Positions 34,143-43,387 of a DNA stretch of 48,092 nucleotides are shown here, piece by piece. The stretch covers positions 1 through 48,092 of the forward strand of contig NZ_JAICBZ010000024.1 of the NCBI RefSeq assembly GCF_020179405.1, in the 5' to 3' direction. A program made the translations under genes and the position numbers. Below the pieces are notes generated by a model that did not search any database, was not told the origin of the DNA, and saw nothing but the letters and a program-made list of their open reading frames with translations. Each line of letters starts with the position of its first letter. Position 1 is the stretch's first letter. This DNA comes from Xinfangfangia pollutisoli (GTDB taxonomy: Bacteria > Pseudomonadota > Alphaproteobacteria > Rhodobacterales > Rhodobacteraceae).

Positions 34143-37100
34143 TTAGACCCCGGCCGAGCGGCGCAGGTCAAGCGTGAACGGGAATTCGGCAAACCGGCGT
34201 TCGGCCGGCGGGCGGTGCCAATGGCCCGGACGATGGCCATAGGGTTCGAACCGCGCCAGCCGTCGCGCCTCGGCCTCGTTGCCATTCACCGGGAATGTCT
34301 CGTAATTCCGCCCGCCGGGATGGGCGACGTGATAGGTCGCCCCGCCAATCGCCCGGCCTGACCAGCTGTCATAGATGTCGAAATGCAACGGTGTGTCGAC
34401 CGGCACGACCGGATGCATGGCGCTGGCGGGCTGCCAGGCCTTGTAGCGCACCGCCGCGACCGAAGCGCCGCCGCCGATATCGGTCAGCGGCATGCGGCGG
34501 CCATTGCACAGAACCTCGTAGCGGCCGGGCTGGGCCGCGGTCAGCCGGGCCTGCAGCCGTTCGGTGGAACTGTCGGTATAGCGCACCGTCCCGCCGATGG
34601 CCCCGGTTTCGCCCAGGACATGCCAGGGCTCCAGCGCCTGGCGGATCTCCAGCGTCACGCCTTCGACCGAGACCTCGCCGCAGAAGGGGAAGCGGAATTC
34701 CTGCTGGGCCACGAACCATTCCTCGCGCATCGGATAGCCGTGGCGGTTCAGGTCGCGCAGCACGTCCTGGAAATCTTCCCAGACGAAATGCGGCAGCATG
34801 AAACGGTCATGCAGCGCCGTGCCCCAGCGGGTCAGATCCCCCGTCGCGGGCGAGACCCAGAACCGCGCGATCAGCGCGCGCAGCAGCAATTGCTGGGCCA
34901 GGCTCATCCGCGCATCGGGCGGCATCTCGAAGCCGCGGAATTCCACCAGCCCCAGCCGGCCGGTGGGCCCGTCGGGGGAATACAGCTTGTCGATGCAGAT
35001 CTCGGCCCGGTGGGTGTTGCCGGTGACATCGGTCAGGATGTTGCGCAACAGCCGGTCGGTCAGCCAGGGCAGGGGCGGCAGGCCCGAGCCCGGCGCCGGC
35101 ATCTGCGCCAGGGCGATTTCCAGCTCGTACAGGCTGTCATGCCGCGCCTCGTCGATCCGCGGCGCCTGGCTGGTGGGGCCGATGAACAGGCCCGAGAACA
35201 GATAGGACAGCGAAGGGTGGCGGTTCCAGTGCAGGATCAGCGATTTCAGCAGGTCCGGCCGGCGCAGGAACGGGCTGTCCAGCGTGGTATTGCCGCCCAC
35301 GACCACATGATTGCCGCCGCCCGTGCCGCAATGCTTGCCGTCGATCATGAACTTGTCGGCGCCCAGCCGGCTTTGCCGGGCTTCCTCATAGACGCCGGTG
35401 GTGATCGCCACGCAGTCGTCCCAGCTGTGGGCGGGGTGGATGTTCACCTCGATCACGCCCGGATCGGGGGCGACGCGGATCACGTTCAGCCGCGAATCCT
35501 GCGGCGGCTGATAGCCTTCGATATGCACTTTCAGCCCCAGCCGCAGCGCCGCCGCCTCGGCCGCGTGCAGAAGGTCGAGGTAATCCTCCAGCATCGGCAC
35601 CGGCGGCATGAAGACGCATAGCCGCCCGTCGCGCGGTTCCACCGACAGGGCGGTGCGCACCCAGCCGTCGACTTCCGAGATCTCTTGCGGCACCTGCGTC
35701 TGGGCCGGGGCTGCGGGCAGGAAACGGGCCAAGGGCGGGCTTTTGCGCCTTGCATCGTGATCCAGGGGATCGGGCAGGTCGGGCAGATCGACCGTCGGGT
35801 CCATCGGGTTGATATAGGGATATTGCGCGGGCGTCAGATGCGGCAGGCTGGCCAGCGGCAGCCGGTAGCCCGCCGGGCTGTCGCCGGGCACCAGAAAGAT
35901 CTTGCCGCGCCGCAGCCGCCATTTCTCGGAATGCCATTTCCGACCGCCCGACCGCGCCTGCCAGGGCTGCACCGGCAGAACGAAGCCCACGGGTTCGGTC
36001 AGGCCGCGGTTGAAGACCGTGGCCAGGCGGTGGCGTTCCTCGGAGTCTTTCAGTTGCGAGTTTTCCGGCGTCACATTGTCGGGCAGGTTCGCCTCTTTCA
36101 CCAGCCATTCGGCCGGATCCTCATAGGCGGGTTCGATATTGTCTTCCGGCAGGTCCAGCTCGGCCGCGATCTCGCGCAGGAATTCCTGCGCCTGCAGCGG
36201 GGTGGCCGCGAAATCCTCGCCCTCATCGGCGATCAGATCGGGGTTCTGCCAGACCGGCAGCCCGTCCTTGCGCCAATACAGGCTGAAGGTCCAGCGCGGC
36301 AGGGTTTCGCCCGGATACCACTTGCCCTGGCCGTAATGCAGAAAGCCGTTCGGCGCGAAGCGGCTGCGCAGGCGGCGGATCAGCTGATCGGCGCGGATGC
36401 GCTTGGTCGGGCCGACCGCCGCGGTGTTCCATTCGGCACTTTCGTAATCGTCGATCGACACGAAGGTCGGCTCGCCGCCCATGGTCAGCCGCACATCGCC
36501 CGCGACCAGTGCCTCGTCCACCTTCTGGCCCAGGGCGTTCAACTCGTCCCAGGCAGTATCCGAGAAGGGTTTGGTGATGCGCGGATGTTCGGCCACCCGC
36601 GCGACCTTCATGTCGAAGGCGAATTTTGTCTCGGGCGTGCCCGCGGCCGAAAACCCGCCAACGATCGGCGCGGCAGAGCGGTAATGCGGGGTCGCGGCCA
36701 GCGGGATATGGCTTTCGCCCGCCAGCAGGCCCGAGGTCGGGTCAAGCCCGATCCAGCCCGCGCCGGGCAGATAGACCTCGGCCCAGGCATGCAGATCGGT
36801 GAAATCGTGATCGGTGCCCGAGGGCCCGTCCAGCGATTTCAGATCGGGCTTCAGCTGGATCAGATAGCCCGACACGAAGCGCGCCGCGAAACCGAAATGC
36901 CGCAGCGCCTGCACCAGAAGCCAGGTCGAATCGCGGCACGAGCCCGAGCCGATGCCCAGCGTTTCCTCGGGCGTCTGCACCCCGGGCTCCATCCGGATCG
37001 TATAGGCCACCTTGCCGGCAATGGCGGCGTTCAGGTTGACCACGAAATCCACGGTGCGCACCCGGTCGCGCGGCACGGCATCCAGGAATTTCTGGAAGAA

Positions 37101-37475
37101 CGGCCCGACGGCTTCGGTCTTGCGGTAGATCGCCAGGTCTTCGGCCAGATCCAGCGCGTAGTCGAAGGGCCAATGCTCGGCCTGTTCCTCGACGAAGAAG
37201 TCGAACGGGTTGTAGACCGTCATGTCGGCGACCAGATCGACCTCGATCTTCAACTCGCGCACGGGTTCGGGGAAGACGAAGCGCGACAGCCAGTTCCCGA
37301 ACGGGTCCTGCTGGTGGTTCACGAAATGCTTGTCCGGGCTGACCTTCAGACTGTGCGACAGAACCCGGGTGCGCGAATGCGGGGCAGGGCGCAGGCGGAT
37401 GATCTGCGGCCCCAGCATCACCGGCCGGTCGTAGCGATAATGGGTAAGGTGGTAGATGCTGGCCTTGATCGACAT
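34143..37475 (-). CDS. Large transglutaminase-like protein with DUF2126
   Basis: The 1110-residue protein starts [19 protein letters not shown], a typical transglutaminase-like N terminus. The catalytic triad is Cys180 ([12 protein letters not shown]), His229 ([10 protein letters not shown]) and Asp245 (WIGLDPTSG). From about residue 370 on it matches the DUF2126 region, with [30 protein letters not shown] and, later, [17 protein letters not shown] and [13 protein letters not shown]; this part is related to glutamine-synthetase/amidoligase-type folds in published predictions. The ATG at 37475 is preferred over longer readings because it matches the family start. It leads the three-gene cluster. 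Confidence 0.9.
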   Translation of the reverse strand: MSIKASIYHLTHYRYDRPVMLGPQIIRLRPAPHSRTRVLSHSLKVSPDKHFVNHQQDPFGNWLSRFVFPEPVRELKIEVDLVADMTVYNPFDFFVEEQAEHWPFDYALDLAEDLAIYRKTEAVGPFFQKFLDAVPRDRVRTVDFVVNLNAAIAGKVAYTIRMEPGVQTPEETLGIGSGSCRDSTWLLVQALRHFGFAARFVSGYLIQLKPDLKSLDGPSGTDHDFTDLHAWAEVYLPGAGWIGLDPTSGLLAGESHIPLAATPHYRSAAPIVGGFSAAGTPETKFAFDMKVARVAEHPRITKPFSDTAWDELNALGQKVDEALVAGDVRLTMGGEPTFVSIDDYESAEWNTAAVGPTKRIRADQLIRRLRSRFAPNGFLHYGQGKWYPGETLPRWTFSLYWRKDGLPVWQNPDLIADEGEDFAATPLQAQEFLREIAAELDLPEDNIEPAYEDPAEWLVKEANLPDNVTPENSQLKDSEERHRLATVFNRGLTEPVGFVLPVQPWQARSGGRKWHSEKWRLRRGKIFLVPGDSPAGYRLPLASLPHLTPAQYPYINPMDPTVDLPDLPDPLDHDARRKSPPLARFLPAAPAQTQVPQEISEVDGWVRTALSVEPRDGRLCVFMPPVPMLEDYLDLLHAAEAAALRLGLKVHIEGYQPPQDSRLNVIRVAPDPGVIEVNIHPAHSWDDCVAITTGVYEEARQSRLGADKFMIDGKHCGTGGGNHVVVGGNTTLDSPFLRRPDLLKSLILHWNRHPSLSYLFSGLFIGPTSQAPRIDEARHDSLYELEIALAQMPAPGSGLPPLPWLTDRLLRNILTDVTGNTHRAEICIDKLYSPDGPTGRLGLVEFRGFEMPPDARMSLAQQLLLRALIARFWVSPATGDLTRWGTALHDRFMLPHFVWEDFQDVLRDLNRHGYPMREEWFVAQQEFRFPFCGEVSVEGVTLEIRQALEPWHVLGETGAIGGTVRYTDSSTERLQARLTAAQPGRYEVLCNGRRMPLTDIGGGASVAAVRYKAWQPASAMHPVVPVDTPLHFDIYDSWSGRAIGGATYHVAHPGGRNYETFPVNGNEAEARRLARFEPYGHRPGHWHRPPAERRFAEFPFTLDLRRSAGV

Positions 37476-37686
37476 GTCCCGGGTCCGACGTTCTGACGGT
37501 TCGGACCAACCTGTCGCGGCCGGGCGGTGAAAGAAAGTCTGGCTCCGGAAGAGCGGTGAAGTTTTCGGCATCTCCCGGCATTTGCGCCGCAGTTGCCCAA
37601 AAATCCGGCAGATCGGCACCGGCCTGCCCGCGACCTTGCCCCTGACCCTGCCCATGCCGCGCGGCCCGGGCAGGCCGGCGCCCGGA

Positions 37687-38283
37687 TCAGAAGCTCAGCC
37701 GGATCGCGGATTCCTTCAGTTCGGCCACCAGCCGGCGGCCCTGCTGGGCCAAGGCCTCGGGGACCAGGGCGAAATGCACCTGCGCGGCGCCGATCTCGGC
37801 CGGGGGGTGGCGTTCGGTCAGCACCTCCCATAGCGCCGGGTCGATCTTCAGCCGCGCCGCCTCGGCCTGCATCAGCCAGCCCGTCTCGCCCCGCTCGATC
37901 CTAATCCGGCCGCCATAGGCCAGCGCGGTTTCCAGGCATTGCAGCAGCAGGAAGGCCAGCTTCACCTCGCTGCGCGCCAGTTCCGAGGGGCTGATCCATT
38001 CGACCTGCAGCCGCCCGCCGCGCATCATGTCGGTCAGGATCGAGACCACCTCGCCCCGGGCGATCCGCGCATCCTGCCCCGCCGCCCCGAAGGCCACGCG
38101 GAAAAACCGGATCCGCGCATTGGCATGGGCGACGCTTTCGGCGATCAGCGCCAGTTCGGGGCTTGCGGCGCCACGCTCCATCATCAGAAGCTCGACCCCA
38201 TTGCCGATCGCGCCGATCGGGCTGATGAGGTCGTGGCAGATTCGCGATCCGATCAGGGCGGCGAGGTCTGGCTTGTCTTGCAT
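37687..38283 (-). CDS. chpT: Histidine phosphotransferase ChpT-like protein
   Basis: ChpT passes phosphate from the hybrid kinase CckA to CtrA and CpdR in alphaproteobacteria. The 198-residue protein has the dimerisation/phosphotransfer helix [21 protein letters not shown] in part, with the phospho-accepting His17, followed by the degenerate GHKL-like domain ([14 protein letters not shown] and the PHFAL-like [10 protein letters not shown] end). This gene helps place the organism. It is divergent from the DUF3553 gene with 23 bases between the two starts. Confidence 0.87.
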   Translation of the reverse strand: MQDKPDLAALIGSRICHDLISPIGAIGNGVELLMMERGAASPELALIAESVAHANARIRFFRVAFGAAGQDARIARGEVVSILTDMMRGGRLQVEWISPSELARSEVKLAFLLLQCLETALAYGGRIRIERGETGWLMQAEAARLKIDPALWEVLTERHPPAEIGAAQVHFALVPEALAQQGRRLVAELKESAIRLSF

Positions 38284-38306
38284 CTTTGGCCTCTGGGGTC
38301 TGCGCG

Positions 38307-38480
38307 ATGAATTCGTTTCTTGAACCCGGCATGTTCGTCCGGCATCCCGGGCGCCCCGATTGGGGCCTGGGTCAGGTCCAGTCGGTGATCGCCTGGCGCT
38401 GCACGGTGAATTTCGAACACGCGGGCAAGCAGGTCATCGACATGCGACAGATCGACCTTCTGGCCGAATTTCCGTCGTAA
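38307..38480 (+). CDS. DUF3553 small protein
   Basis: The 57-residue protein reads MNSFLEPGMFVRHPGRPDWG and then LGQVQSVIAWRCTVNFEHAGKQ in parts, ending with QIDLLAEF. This is the DUF3553 pattern, a short beta-rich module also found next to UvrD-like helicases. I chose the ATG at 38307 because it gives the family start. Function is unknown. It is divergent from chpT. Confidence 0.8.
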   Translation: MNSFLEPGMFVRHPGRPDWGLGQVQSVIAWRCTVNFEHAGKQVIDMRQIDLLAEFPS

Positions 38481-38606
38481 ATTCCATACTGGGCATTCCC
38501 GCCGGCATTGCAACCTGTGATGGCCGCGCGCCCGCAACACCCGCGGAAGGGGAGGTTGTCGTTGCATTGCCCGGCCCGGGACTTTAAGCCATAGGCGCGC
38601 GACGGG

Positions 38607-39401
38607 ATGGGGTCCATGCTACTGGCCGAAGACACAGTCTATACGCTGCGCCTTGCCAGCGATCCGGCCGACCTGCGGGGGGCCCAGCGGCTGCGCTATC
38701 GCGTATTCGTTGAGGAACTGGGGGCCGAGGGCCCGCTGGTCGACCATGCCCAGCGGCTGGAGCGGGACGAATTCGACCCGGTCTTCGACCATCTGGTCTT
38801 GATCGACACAAGGGTCGACCCGGCCAGCGCCGACCATGTCGTCGGCGCCTACCGGCTCTTGCCCTCGGACCGGCTGGACCGGGCGGGGCGCTTCTATTCC
38901 TCGACCGAATACGATCTGTCCGCGCTGCTAGCCTCGGGGCGCCGGCTGTTGGAACTGGGCCGCACCTGCGTGCATCCCGACCATCGCGGCGGGGCGGCGA
39001 TGTTCCATCTGTGGAACGGGCTGGCCGATTATGTGCTGGAACGCGACATCGAAGTGCTGTTCGGCGCGGCCTCGTTCCATGGCACCGATGTGGCCGCGCT
39101 GGCCATGCCGCTGAGCTATCTGTACCACACCCATCTGTCGCCGCCCGAGATGCGGGTGCGCGCCCTGCCGCCGGGGCGGGCCGAGATGAACCTGATCCCG
39201 GCCGAGCAGCTGGACCGCGCCGCCGCGATGAAGGCGATGCCGGCGCTGATCAAGGCCTATCTGCGGCTGGGCGGCACGGTGGGCGATGGCGCCTTCATCG
39301 ACCGGCCCTTCAACACCACCGATGTCTGCCTGGTGATGGATACGGGCCGCATGTCGTCGCGCCACCGCGATTTCTACACCCGCAAGAAGGGCTCGGCTTG
39401 A
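38607..39401 (+). CDS. olsB: OlsB, ornithine N-acyltransferase
   Basis: OlsB transfers a 3-hydroxyacyl chain from acyl carrier protein to ornithine, the first step of ornithine-lipid synthesis. The 264-residue GNAT-fold protein has QRLRYRVFVEELGAEG, ERDEFDPVFDHLVL, VVGAYRLLPSD, ELGRTCVHPDHRGG and GAASFHGTDVAALAMPLSYL, all typical. A second ATG at 38616 with a nearby G-rich site could be the real start; it changes only three residues. Its stop overlaps the olsA start (TTGA). Confidence 0.92.
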   Translation: MGSMLLAEDTVYTLRLASDPADLRGAQRLRYRVFVEELGAEGPLVDHAQRLERDEFDPVFDHLVLIDTRVDPASADHVVGAYRLLPSDRLDRAGRFYSSTEYDLSALLASGRRLLELGRTCVHPDHRGGAAMFHLWNGLADYVLERDIEVLFGAASFHGTDVAALAMPLSYLYHTHLSPPEMRVRALPPGRAEMNLIPAEQLDRAAAMKAMPALIKAYLRLGGTVGDGAFIDRPFNTTDVCLVMDTGRMSSRHRDFYTRKKGSA

Positions 39402-40210
39402 GCGACTGGCTGACCGCGCCGCCCCCGCATCCGCGCATCGGCCCGGCTGGCTGGCTGCGCGCGCTGGCCCGGGGCATTCCGATGGCGATCCTGACCTATC
39501 TGGGTCTGGTGCTGCTCTTGCTGCTGCGGCTGGTCGAGGCGCCGCTGTTCGGCCCCGTCCGGCCCTGGACGCCGCATCTGACCCAGGCGGTCTGCCGGAT
39601 GAACCTGGCGCTTCTGGGCCTGCGGCTTCGCGTCACCGGCCGGCCGATGACGGCGCGCGGCGCGGTGGTGGCCAACCATTCCTCCTGGCTGGATATCTTC
39701 GTGCTGAATGCCGGCCAGCGGATCTATTTCGTCGCCAAGGCCGAGGTCTCGGGCTGGGCCTTCATCGGCTGGCTTGCCCGCGCCACCGGCACCGTCTTCA
39801 TCCGCAGAAACGCCGCCGAGGCGCGCGATCAGCAACGCCTGTTCGAGACCCGCCTGCTGGCCGGCCACCAATTGCTGTTCTTCCCCGAGGGCACCTCGAC
39901 CGATTCCGCGCGCGTGCTGCCCTTCAAGCCCACGCTGTTCCAGGCCTTCTTCGCCCCCGACCTGTACCGGGAATTGCAGATCCAGCCCGTCACGGTGATC
40001 TACCGCGCGCCTGCGGGCGCCGACCCGCGTTTCTATGGCTGGTGGGGAGAGATGGATTTCGCCCCGCATCTGCTGCGGATGCTGGCCGCAAGGCGGCATG
40101 GCCGCGTCGAGGTGATCTACCACCCCCCGGTCCCGGTGGACGCCTTTGCGACCCGCAAGGAGCTGGCGGCCCATTGCGAGCGGGTCGTGCGGGCGTCGCA
40201 TGGAGGGTAG
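39398..40210 (+). CDS. olsA: OlsA, 1-acylglycerol-phosphate-type acyltransferase for ornithine lipids
   Basis: OlsA adds the second acyl chain to lyso-ornithine lipid at the inner membrane. From a TTG at 39398, overlapping the olsB stop, the product is 270 residues, the usual size. It has a membrane segment at about residues 28-47 and the acyltransferase motifs NHSSWLD (93-99) and FPEGTST (162-168). No ATG fits before the membrane helix, so the TTG start is favoured; the frame is open further upstream only inside olsB. The pair should be co-translated. Confidence 0.9.
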   Translation: MSDWLTAPPPHPRIGPAGWLRALARGIPMAILTYLGLVLLLLLRLVEAPLFGPVRPWTPHLTQAVCRMNLALLGLRLRVTGRPMTARGAVVANHSSWLDIFVLNAGQRIYFVAKAEVSGWAFIGWLARATGTVFIRRNAAEARDQQRLFETRLLAGHQLLFFPEGTSTDSARVLPFKPTLFQAFFAPDLYRELQIQPVTVIYRAPAGADPRFYGWWGEMDFAPHLLRMLAARRHGRVEVIYHPPVPVDAFATRKELAAHCERVVRASHGG

Positions 40211-40457
40211 GGGACGGCCCAGAATAGACGTTCTTGTCTGGCGCAGCGTGTGGCCAGCGCGTGGACAGCGCGTGGCCCAAGGTCACCAACTAGACATGTT
40301 CCGGACAATCAGGCAGAAATAAATCTGTCCTATATAATCTCCGTCACCCTTGCGTCTGAGTGCTAAACGCACGAAACTAGCTTGCACTAGCTGGACGATG
40401 CAGGTGTTTTGTGTGGTCTTCGGCGGTGGTGTGCAAATGTAAGTCTGGGGGCAAAAT
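40211..40457. other. Intergenic region before the ParA-like gene, with a tandem repeat and a possible promoter
   Basis: The region becomes AT-rich at about 40300, marking the edge of foreign sequence. At 40244-40276 three 11-base units follow head to tail: CAGCGTGTGGC, CAGCGCGTGGA and CAGCGCGTGGC. A consensus TATAAT lies at 40333-40338, with no good -35 box at the expected distance. GGGGG at about 40447-40451 precedes the TTG start of the ParA-like gene. Confidence 0.55.
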
Positions 40458-41507
40458 TTGGAATCGTACTCTATTTGGAACAACAAAGGCGGGACTGGGA
40501 AGAGTACGATTACCTTCCATATTGCATCTCGCTTTGCGGAGACTCATCCTGATCGCAACGTTTTAGTTGTGGATCTGTGCCCTCAGGCCAATAGCTCGAT
40601 GTTGTTATTGGGGGGCGGTGTGGCCGGTGAGACCGAGCTTCTCAAGTTGTGCTCACTCGCTACGCCGAAAAGCGTGGTGGGGTACATATCTGATGCTATT
40701 CTGAATAGAGCTACTCCGCAGATTCATAACTATTCAGTTCAAGTTTCCTCCATCAATGGTAATATTTCGAAAAATCTATTCCTTCTTTGTGGGGATGGAA
40801 ATTTGGAACTGATGGCGCCAGCCATCAACGATGAAGCAAATCGAACTCCATTTCCTGGGTTGGCGGATCCGTGGGAGTGGGTCCATCTCATATTCAAGAG
40901 AATGGCGGATGCACTCGACGGTCAGAAATGGACCGTGTTTTTTGACACCAATCCTTCGTTCTCGATTTATACAGAGCTGGCTATCTGTGGCTCGTCGCGC
41001 ATTCTGGTGCCCGTTAATGCGGACGATTCATCGCGCGTTGCAGTGAAGGCGCTATTCGCTTTACTTTATGGCACCGTTCCGCCACATCCGTTCTTCGGAA
41101 ACTACACATTTGCTGCTAAGGCTGATAACCGAAAAATAACGATCCCGCAGGTTCATCTTGCTATAGGAAACCGCTTCACACAATTTAAAGGCGCGGCTGC
41201 GGCATTTCAAGCTTTTTCGGACGCCACAGCTGATCAGTTATGGGCGGAGTTCCAGTCCAATCCTCATCGATTTACAGCTCGCGCGGTCATCCCTGGAAAT
41301 AGAGACCTGTTCCTTAAGGATTATGTTGGTGAACTTCGAGATTTCAATACTGCAGGGGTAGTCGCTGCGCACCATGGGACGCCGATGTCTAGGATGCGCC
41401 AAGACTACTACCCCGTACACAGCGATCCAGATGTAAAGGTGAATAAAAGTCAGCTCAAAGCCGGCCTTGATGCAGTAGACAGTGTCGTTGATCGTATTGA
41501 TCCATAA
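40458..41507 (+). CDS. ParA-family ATPase (stand-alone, AT-rich)
   Basis: The 349-residue protein begins at a TTG with NNKGGTGKSTITFHIASRF, the deviant Walker A of ParA/MinD ATPases, followed by VLVVDLCPQANSSMLLLGGG (the Walker A' / switch region, in parts) and VFFDTNPSFSIYTELAI. Its codon and base use is clearly more AT-rich than the surrounding genes, so it was probably acquired. No ParB, RepB or RepC gene is nearby. The C-terminal third, with AFQAFSDATADQLWAEF and VGELRDFNTAGVVAAHHG, is not part of the core fold and may bind a partner. Function could be plasmid-type partition, positioning or defence; nothing settles this. Confidence 0.8.
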   Translation: MESYSIWNNKGGTGKSTITFHIASRFAETHPDRNVLVVDLCPQANSSMLLLGGGVAGETELLKLCSLATPKSVVGYISDAILNRATPQIHNYSVQVSSINGNISKNLFLLCGDGNLELMAPAINDEANRTPFPGLADPWEWVHLIFKRMADALDGQKWTVFFDTNPSFSIYTELAICGSSRILVPVNADDSSRVAVKALFALLYGTVPPHPFFGNYTFAAKADNRKITIPQVHLAIGNRFTQFKGAAAAFQAFSDATADQLWAEFQSNPHRFTARAVIPGNRDLFLKDYVGELRDFNTAGVVAAHHGTPMSRMRQDYYPVHSDPDVKVNKSQLKAGLDAVDSVVDRIDP

Positions 41508-41808
41508 GATATATCAGCCAAATGGATGTAAAAACGAAAGATTGGCAATTCCAATTGATTTCGTTTTGGGGCGCGAATGTTGCAGCACTTCGCGATGAAG
41601 AATGCGAAACTCGGCTGCATTGGCGAGTGAATGCTTTTATGTTTTCTGCGATTCTGTTGCCGCATCGAAATTCAGGCCGCTCTGTGCCCATGGCATACCC
41701 GACCATGCAATTTTGAAACACATCAACCTCTAACAACCCCTTAATTCCACCCACCTAACCCCTTGAAATCCCTCACGCCACCCCCCTGTCCCACCGTGGG
41801 ACACCCCC
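41508..41808. other. AT-rich tail of the ParA island
   Basis: About 300 bases hold no gene I can support. A 64-codon open frame at 41522-41716 (+) has no ribosome binding site and no recognisable motif. The stretch shifts from AT-rich sequence to a pyrimidine-rich strand (many CCCC and CACC runs) from about 41730, near the end of the thiE-like gene. It contains the palindrome at 41787-41803. Confidence 0.5.
41787..41803. other. parS-like palindrome / possible thiE terminator stem
   Basis: TGTCCCAC and GTGGGACA are perfect eight-base inverted arms around one central C. The pattern resembles the chromosomal parS site (TGTTTCAC/GTGAAACA arms), but with CC/GG in place of TT/AA and one extra central base. 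It lies 6 bases past the thiE-like stop, so it could instead be an RNA hairpin ending that transcript, although no T run follows on the minus strand. Confidence 0.5.
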
Positions 41809-42429
41809 TCACCCCAGACAGGACACCAGCCGCTTCAGGCTCTGGGCCGCATCCGTTGCGGCCCAGATCTCCTCGCCCACCGCGAAGAAATCGGTGACCG
41901 GGCCGAAGCGGGCCACCAGCTCTTCGCTCACCCCGCCCTCGGCGATCACCGGGACCTCGATCATCTCGGACCACCATTCGAACAGCTCGAACGGCGCCAG
42001 GCTGCCGTCGCCCAGATCCGCGCCGCCGATCGGCCCGAACGCCACGTAATCCGCCCCCGCCTCGCCGGCCGAGATCCCCTCGTGCCGGCTGGTGCCGCAG
42101 AAGGCGCCGACGATCGCATCCGCGCCCAGATCCTTGCGCGCCTTGCGCACCTGGCGCGCGCCGTCGGTCAGATGCACCCCGTCCAGCCCGTGCCGTTCCG
42201 CCAGCAGCAGGTGGTTGTCGATCACCACCGCCACGTCGCGGGCATGCGCCACCAGCCGGCAGGCATCCGCCGCGCGGCCCAGCAGGTCGGTGTCGCGGCT
42301 GGCCAGCGACAGGCGCAGGCAGGCGACCTCGACCGTGTCCAGCACCGCGGCCAGACGGTCGGGGAAGGTTTCAAGGTCCAGAACGGCGGGGGTGATCAGG
42401 GTGATCTGCGGGCGGTCTTCAGCGGCCAT
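41809..42429 (-). CDS. Thiamine phosphate synthase-like protein
   Basis: The 206-residue protein has the TIM-barrel pattern of ThiE: ITLITPAVLDLETFPDRL, VVIDNHLLLAERHGLDGVHLTD in parts, VGAFCGTSRHEGISAGEAGADYVAF in parts with the conserved GADY, GPIGG, and PVIAEGGVSEE. ThiE joins the pyrimidine and thiazole halves of thiamine. The opening is divergent and several ThiE residues are replaced, so it may be a ThiE/TenI-like paralogue as often found in Rhodobacterales. No other thi gene is close. Confidence 0.75.
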   Translation of the reverse strand: MAAEDRPQITLITPAVLDLETFPDRLAAVLDTVEVACLRLSLASRDTDLLGRAADACRLVAHARDVAVVIDNHLLLAERHGLDGVHLTDGARQVRKARKDLGADAIVGAFCGTSRHEGISAGEAGADYVAFGPIGGADLGDGSLAPFELFEWWSEMIEVPVIAEGGVSEELVARFGPVTDFFAVGEEIWAATDAAQSLKRLVSCLG

Positions 42430-42543
42430 TCTCGGGCGGGCTCCAAGGGAAATCCGGCCTGTCCTAGCAGCATCGGGGCGGCTTGGCTACCTTGGCCCCC
42501 TGGCGGGATTGCTCCCAACGCGCGCGCGCCGTATCAGGGCGGG

Positions 42544-43290
42544 ATGATCGAACCCGCCTTCATCCTTGTGCGCCCGCAGATGGGCGAGAATATCGGCGCC
42601 GCCGCCCGCGCCATGCTGAATTTCGGCCTGACGCGGATGCGCGTGGTCGATCCGCGCGACGGCTGGCCGAACCCCAAGGCGGTGGCGATGGCCTCGGGCG
42701 CGGGGCGGATCCTGGACCACGCCGGGATCTTCCCCGATCTGGGCGCCGCGGTGGCCGATTGCGATTTCGTCTTCGCCACCACGGCGCGCTCGCGCGAATT
42801 GGTGAAGGAAATCGTCACGCCCGAGCGGGCCATGGCCATGGCGCGGGAAATGGCGGCGCAGGGCAAGAAGCTGGGCTTCCTGTTCGGCCCCGAACGCGCG
42901 GGGCTGGAGAATGACGACATCGCCCATGCCAATGCCATCGTGACCGTGCCGGTGAACCCCGAATTCTTCTCGCTGAACCTGGCGCAGGCGGTGCTTCTCT
43001 TGGCCTATGAATGGGGTCGGCAGGGCAGCGAGGTGCCGGCTTCGGCGATGGAACTGGCGCGGACGGAACTGGCCAGCCGCGAGGATATCCAGCGCCTGGC
43101 CGGGCATTTCGAGGAACGGCTTGAGACGGCGGGCTTCTTCTTTCCGCCGACCAAGGCCGCGGGCATGAAGCTGAACCTGCGCAACATGTGGGGCCGCCTG
43201 GCGCTGACCAAGGCCGAGGTGCAGACCTTTCACGGCATGCTGCGCCAGATCGCCTTCCGGCTGAAGAAGCAGGATCAGGCCGACGGCTGA
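42544..43290 (+). CDS. trmJ: TrmJ-type tRNA/rRNA 2'-O-methyltransferase (SPOUT)
   Basis: The 248-residue protein has the SPOUT knot motifs: PQMGENIGAAARAMLNFGL at residues 10-28, FLFGPERAGLENDDI and the SAM-binding VPVNPEFFSLNLAQAV. TrmJ methylates position 32 of several tRNAs. The helical C-terminal extension (ERLETAGFFFPPTKAAGMKLN and on) is also typical of this group. The ATG at 42544 gives the family start. It is divergent from the thiE-like gene. Confidence 0.9.
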   Translation: MIEPAFILVRPQMGENIGAAARAMLNFGLTRMRVVDPRDGWPNPKAVAMASGAGRILDHAGIFPDLGAAVADCDFVFATTARSRELVKEIVTPERAMAMAREMAAQGKKLGFLFGPERAGLENDDIAHANAIVTVPVNPEFFSLNLAQAVLLLAYEWGRQGSEVPASAMELARTELASREDIQRLAGHFEERLETAGFFFPPTKAAGMKLNLRNMWGRLALTKAEVQTFHGMLRQIAFRLKKQDQADG

Positions 43291-43387
43291 TCGCCGCCCA
43301 TCCGCTGCCAAAGGCCAAGGGCAAAGGCTTCCGTCGGCGGGGTCTGTCGTCTAACCTGACTGGAAACAGGCAAAGGCGGGCAGGCAG

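Noticed and set aside
41522-41716. A 64-codon frame after the ParA-like gene as a possible partner protein
   Set aside because: No ribosome binding site, no coding-like composition and no recognisable fold; too weak to annotate.
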